From: Cladopsammia gracilis
Taxonomy: Eukaryota; Cnidaria; Anthozoa; Scleractinia; Dendrophylliidae
Reading direction: 5' to 3'
DNA length: 64,000 nucleotides
Assembly: GCA_022457155.1 (NCBI GenBank)
Contig: JAJGOT010000475.1
Coordinates: 196,001-260,000 of the forward strand
The position numbers and the translations under genes were made by a program. This document shows, in pieces, positions 62,601 through 64,000 of this stretch (the first letter of the stretch is position 1; every line of letters starts with the position of its first letter). The notes beneath the pieces are model-generated. The model was not told where the DNA came from and did no database searches. It saw only the letters and a program-made list of their open reading frames with translations.

Positions 62601-64000
62601 GACCATAGGATAATGCGTAACTGAAATGAGCCAGCATTTAAAAATCACCTTCACAACTGACCTGAGCATTTTGCAGAGTTGCTGTGACTTCCATAACTTC
62701 TTCATGGTCTACACCAAGATCCCGTTCAAGAACAAGAAAGAATGCCAGTTTTTCGTCCTGCAAGAAAAAAAAATCAAATCTCTGTGTGATTTTTGCGGGT
62801 TTAAATATAGCACAAATTATTATTAAATATAGCTCTAAGAATAATATTATTGTAAGTTATTAAAAATGCAGTTATTGTTCTGACATCACGGTTTGTAAGA
62901 TTCATGTAGATGAATGCTTATTTATTTGTCTCATGATGTGTCACTATGAAATGTTGATTGCAACATTTCAACTTCTATTACTGCTAGTTTTCATCAGGCG
63001 AGGAGGTTGATTAATTATGTGTCGCTTTATGTAGCACATTGGTTTTCTGTTATTGGTGCATTTTGATCCTCATTATTATTCTGACTGGATGTTGTTCCCT
63101 CACGGGTCTGATTTGTTATCGATCAGCTGTTGGGCTTTGTGACCGTAGGCATCCTTGCTTCACAATGAACCACTGAGGACGTAACAACCCCTGGCTGTGA
63201 CCACCCTCAGTTCACTTGTTCATGGGTGGGGTGGGTGAGATGAGATCAACAATGGACAGATAGCGGCTGCCTGTGGCGCCTTTATAAGCTGACGTCCGAT
63301 CTCAATCTCATAAGTGTATGTAAAGCGCCATGAAACATGTGTGATATGTGCGCTATATAAGTCTTTGTATTATTATTATTATTGTATTATTAAATAATAT
63401 TATTTTCTTACCTTTGTTGTTAAGCCACTGTAAAAATGTCTTACTTCTTTAGCAACAGCCTTCAAATAAGAAAACAAATGTATTATAATCAACAGATTTC
63501 TTAAGGGAGTATTTAAAGGTCCAAGCACATAATAAATCCAATCATGTGAACAAGTTTGACATAAGGGAGAAGAGGAGGGGGCAAAGAACTGCCTTATTTA
63601 GCTGTTCAAAAAAATGTTCAGGGTATGGATTTCAGGGTATTATCTTGAACTGAATAACGATCCTAATTAACAATTATCCTAATTAACAGACACCTCCCAT
63701 AGGTGGACATCTCCCATCAGCAGAAACTTAGTCATGGTCCCAGCCACATACAAACACTACAATGATTTTTAACCTCCCATAAGCGTACACCTCTCTTAAG
63801 CGGACACTTTTTCTGGTCCCGATGATGTCCGTTTATGGCCGGAAGTTCGACTGTACCACATGTCAAAAAATGTTAAAGTTTACATTTGGCATAAGGTCTC
63901 CAGCTGAATCTGTTCTCCTCATTCTCACTGCTCTACTCAACATTTCGCGTATTTGAGTCATTCTATGTGAAGGAATGGATTCAGCAGCAGGCAGATCATG
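53423..64000 (-). CDS. MLYCD: Malonyl-CoA decarboxylase, 12 exons, N-terminus outside window
   Basis: Exons in coding order: 64000-63884, 63459-63412, 62757-62662, 62212-62072, 61313-61161, 60217-60053, 59403-59304, 58675-58517, 57706-57609, 54727-54645, 54022-53976, 53628-53423. Every intron is GT-AG; the joined 1413 nt is open, 470 residues plus stop. The enzyme converts malonyl-CoA to acetyl-CoA and CO2 and so relieves inhibition of fatty-acid oxidation. Visible: an N-terminal helical domain (fragment residues 1-185), then a GNAT-like catalytic domain. S306 in LSPIPGF and H406 in NFHIRNGA stand where human MCD has its catalytic Ser329 and His423; Y439 in NYRY is also kept. The C-terminus is LELLNQS, without the SKL peroxisomal signal of the human protein. 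By offset from human numbering, roughly 20-40 residues are missing at the N-terminus. Confidence 0.95.
53976..54022 (-). CDS. MLYCD: MLYCD exon, 47 nt
   Basis: Encodes RYLYKEKRRGFVMDPVG, matching YLYGEKHRGYALNPVA. Donor gtaata is weak, but reading on would hit a stop after an unrelated tail. Confidence 0.92.
54139..54372. mobile_element. hAT-like MITE
   Basis: Ends CAGGGGCCCGTTTCTCGAAA and TTTCGAGAAACGGCCCCCAG, with GGTAACTTTTCGGGCCCG and its near-inverse inside. It lies in an MLYCD intron. Confidence 0.75.
54645..54727 (-). CDS. MLYCD: MLYCD exon
   Basis: Encodes ELLETSDWYRNPDIADCLKA and PLVRLCTR, matching LLLSSSEWVQ and LQTPLMRLCAWYL. It ends in phase 2. A TA-flanked MITE begins 44 nt upstream of its acceptor. 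Confidence 0.95.
54773..55034. mobile_element. TA-flanked MITE, CCGTATTTTCTC family
   Basis: Ends CCGTATTTTCTCAATTAAAC and GTTTAATCGAGAAAATACGG beside TA (54771-54772 and 55035-55036); repeated CGGCGTTT motifs inside both ends. Tc1/mariner-type. It lies in an MLYCD intron. Confidence 0.85.
55049..55173. repeat. Hairpin MITE
   Basis: Arms TTAAAGTCCCAGTTTTGTCC...CTTCACGCGCCTCTG and CAGAGGCGCGTGGAGC...GACAATACTGGGTCTTTAA. Confidence 0.8.
55699..56704. mobile_element. 1006-bp foldback element with exact 9-bp target duplication
   Basis: Starts CAACCTCGTTCCCAGGGTCT and ends with its inverse. The terminal repeats of about 80 bp differ by about one base by eye and each contains its own hairpin (CCAGGGTCTCTC...GAGAGACCCTGG). 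GGGTTGCCT flanks it at 55690-55698 and 56705-56713. The interior has short frames only. It lies in an MLYCD intron. Long TIRs with 9-bp duplications recall Mutator-like elements; no transposase is present, so the superfamily is uncertain. Confidence 0.88.
56991..57584. mobile_element. Foldback element with two internal hairpins
   Basis: Outer arms 56991-57019 and 57556-57584 (GTATAGACCAATATCACGCC inward). Between them are hairpin one at 57024-57207 (ATTTCAATTAACGTTGTCGG arms) and hairpin two at about 57219-57536 (TTACAAAGAAATGTATGG arms). Drawn as single strand it is a three-way junction. Confidence 0.8.
57609..57706 (-). CDS. MLYCD: MLYCD exon, divergent loop
   Basis: Encodes AKDLPQTLLLEDEQRQIHGN and a Ser-rich end. 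This part is variable between MCDs; acceptor ttgctag, donor gttagt and phase (2, then 0) support it. Confidence 0.8.
57707..58394. other. MLYCD intron, nothing firm
   Basis: No paired termini or coding similarity. A TTTCTTTCTTTC microsatellite lies near 58210-58240. Confidence 0.4.
58395..58500. repeat. TACTCCACGAATCCTGGAGT-family repeat
   Basis: AATACTCCACGAATCCTGGA, then GCCATTTTGAAAAAAGAGGG and GGCCCTGGGG; related to 42280-42395 and 13627-13745. It ends 16 nt from the exon at 58517. Confidence 0.65.
58517..58675 (-). CDS. MLYCD: MLYCD exon with catalytic Ser
   Basis: Encodes LSGVDLGNFLIKHVVEELQH and YSTLSPIPGFRHWL, matching LQGVELGTFLIKRVVKELQ and FSSLSPIPGF. The Ser of LSPIPGF corresponds to human Ser329. 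Confidence 0.97.
58676..59303. other. MLYCD intron with 16-G run
   Basis: No recognised element; G run at 59043-59058. Confidence 0.45.
59304..59403 (-). CDS. MLYCD: MLYCD exon
   Basis: Encodes ELEKRTTAVFYSITSTQK after an acidic stretch, matching KNKITAAIFYSISLTQQG. It ends one base into the Gly codon completed by the next exon. Confidence 0.95.
59510..59540. repeat. GATGAT microsatellite
   Basis: gatgatgacaatgatgatgatgatgatg, simple trinucleotide repeat in an MLYCD intron. Confidence 0.9.
59720..60013 (-). mobile_element. tRNA-derived SINE
   Basis: On the minus strand the head reads GGCGGCACGGTGGTCTCGTG and GTTAGCGCGTCGGAC (A-box region), then GGTGGTTCGAGCCTGG (B box). The body has AACCCTGCGATGGACTAGCA and CATCCAGGGGGGAGTAGC. 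It begins 40 nt from the exon at 60053. Confidence 0.85.
60053..60217 (-). CDS. MLYCD: MLYCD exon
   Basis: Encodes EAVHSMYGWEDLKRRLAPDR and CYIYTHRSMPGEPVVVLHTA, then ADNIQ. This matches EAVHPVKNWMDMKRRVG and CSTPGEPLVVLHVAL. Confidence 0.97.
60514..60754. mobile_element. Foldback MITE, GTCGTTTCGCTACAA family
   Basis: Left arm has three CGTTTCGCTACAAAGT-type units, the right arm the inverse (CAGCGAAACGAC, TTGTAGCGAAACGACCGG). A GGTGTACAA repeat follows at 60750-60792. Confidence 0.85.
60890..61140. repeat. AACCAAAACCAATTG-family repeat, inverted copy
   Basis: AAACCAAAACAAAAGTTATT, CAATCCAATGAACCAATCAG, GTCACAATTGGTTTTGATTT and TTGACACTCAATTTAAAACC; same family as 5795-6051. It ends 21 nt from the exon at 61161. 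Confidence 0.7.
61161..61313 (-). CDS. MLYCD: MLYCD exon
   Basis: Encodes SIKNLLAQWFAVGLLELRRV and TWDSPGSILEK, matching [26 protein letters not shown]. Phase 0 at both ends. Confidence 0.96.
61462..61920. mobile_element. C/G-terminated repeat element with 6-bp duplication
   Basis: Starts CCCCCCCGGGG and ends CCCCCCGGGG after a 17-C run. TCAGCA flanks it at 61456-61461 and 61921-61926. The interior repeats TCTAGAATAGGGTA and TCTGGGATAGGGTATAC phrases. No coding content. Confidence 0.7.
62072..62212 (-). CDS. MLYCD: MLYCD exon
   Basis: Encodes ILRAEDKLRQALEPAHIQLL and ISKLQGGVKDIVDMRNDLL, matching LLQAEDRLRYAL and ISKLDGGVRFLVQLRADLL of MCD. Phase 0 at both ends. Confidence 0.96.
62310..62530. 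repeat. GGATATTTTCTGGAA-family repeat, degraded
   Basis: GTTCCAGAAAATATATCCAT at the left and GGAGATTTTCTAGAACAATG at the right around G-rich AGGGGTGGGAAGGGGGAGG; related to 8836-9020. Confidence 0.55.
62662..62757 (-). CDS. MLYCD: MLYCD exon
   Basis: Encodes DEKLAFFLVLERDLGVDHEE and EVTATLQNAQ, matching the GFGVDHGQV segment of MCD. Acceptor cttgcag, donor gtcagt; phase 0 at both ends. Confidence 0.93.
62900..63400 (+). mobile_element. SINE 3' portion
   Basis: Ends with GTAAAGCGCCATGAAACATG, GTGCGCTATATAAGTCTTTG and a TATTATTATT tail, a form common at invertebrate SINE/LINE 3' ends. The head was not identified, so the left border is approximate. The tail ends near the exon at 63412. Confidence 0.6.
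63412..63459 (-). CDS. MLYCD: MLYCD exon, 48 nt
   Basis: AVAKEVRHFYSGLTTK, matching the DFVSFYGGLAE stretch of MCD. Acceptor ttgaag, donor gtaaga; phase 0 at both ends. Confidence 0.88.
63680..63858. repeat. GGACACCTCT-type dispersed repeat end
   Basis: CAGACACCTCCCATAGGTGG, ACACCTCTCTTAAGCGGACA and the right border GGAAGTTCGACTGTA, related to the TIR and units of 2661-3537 and 5124-5514. Confidence 0.6.
63884..64000 (-). CDS. MLYCD: MLYCD exon at window edge
   Basis: Open from the window edge in phase 0. It reads MTQIREMLSRAVRMRRTDSA and GDLMPN, donor gtaaac. It matches the start of the helical domain only weakly; phase and place support it. Confidence 0.75.

Overview
The window looks like nuclear DNA of a cnidarian, most likely a stony coral or another anthozoan. 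Its genes are intron-rich and clearly metazoan. The rest is dense with short terminal-inverted-repeat elements, foldback hairpins, tRNA-derived SINEs and minisatellites. The species call is inference; no gene here fixes it.

Layout. (1) 674-36440, plus strand: 20 exons of tomosyn (syntaxin-binding protein 5), from the middle of the WD40 region to the stop codon. The exons join in one open frame of 885 codons plus stop; the 5' part lies to the left of the window. Its introns hold most of the repeats in this half, including a 5.7 kb composite (22523-28215) of two direct copies of a ~2 kb element separated by a 36-bp tandem array. (2) 36441-42402: intergenic, with hairpin elements, a 187-bp tandem array, two opposed SINEs and a Penelope-like insertion. 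(3) 42403-43506, minus strand: an intronless class A GPCR. (4) 43507-53422: intergenic, with a decayed Tc1/mariner-type transposon that keeps both ends, a second TA-flanked element with a paired-like DNA-binding fragment, and many small hairpin elements. (5) 53423-64000, minus strand: 12 exons of malonyl-CoA decarboxylase, complete at the C-terminus. Its extreme N-terminus lies to the right of the window.

The three genes have unrelated roles: a SNARE regulator of exocytosis, a receptor, and an enzyme of malonyl-CoA turnover. Nothing suggests an operon or a shared pathway. The most unusual content is in the mobile and repeat fraction: the composite with its internal 36-mer array; a hairpin family with 9-bp target duplications; two Penelope-like foldback insertions with 12-13 bp target duplications and a hammerhead-like motif; and a TIR element filled with a satellite.

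Exon borders were set by hand from GT/AG sites, phase and recalled family sequence. No alignment or database search was run.
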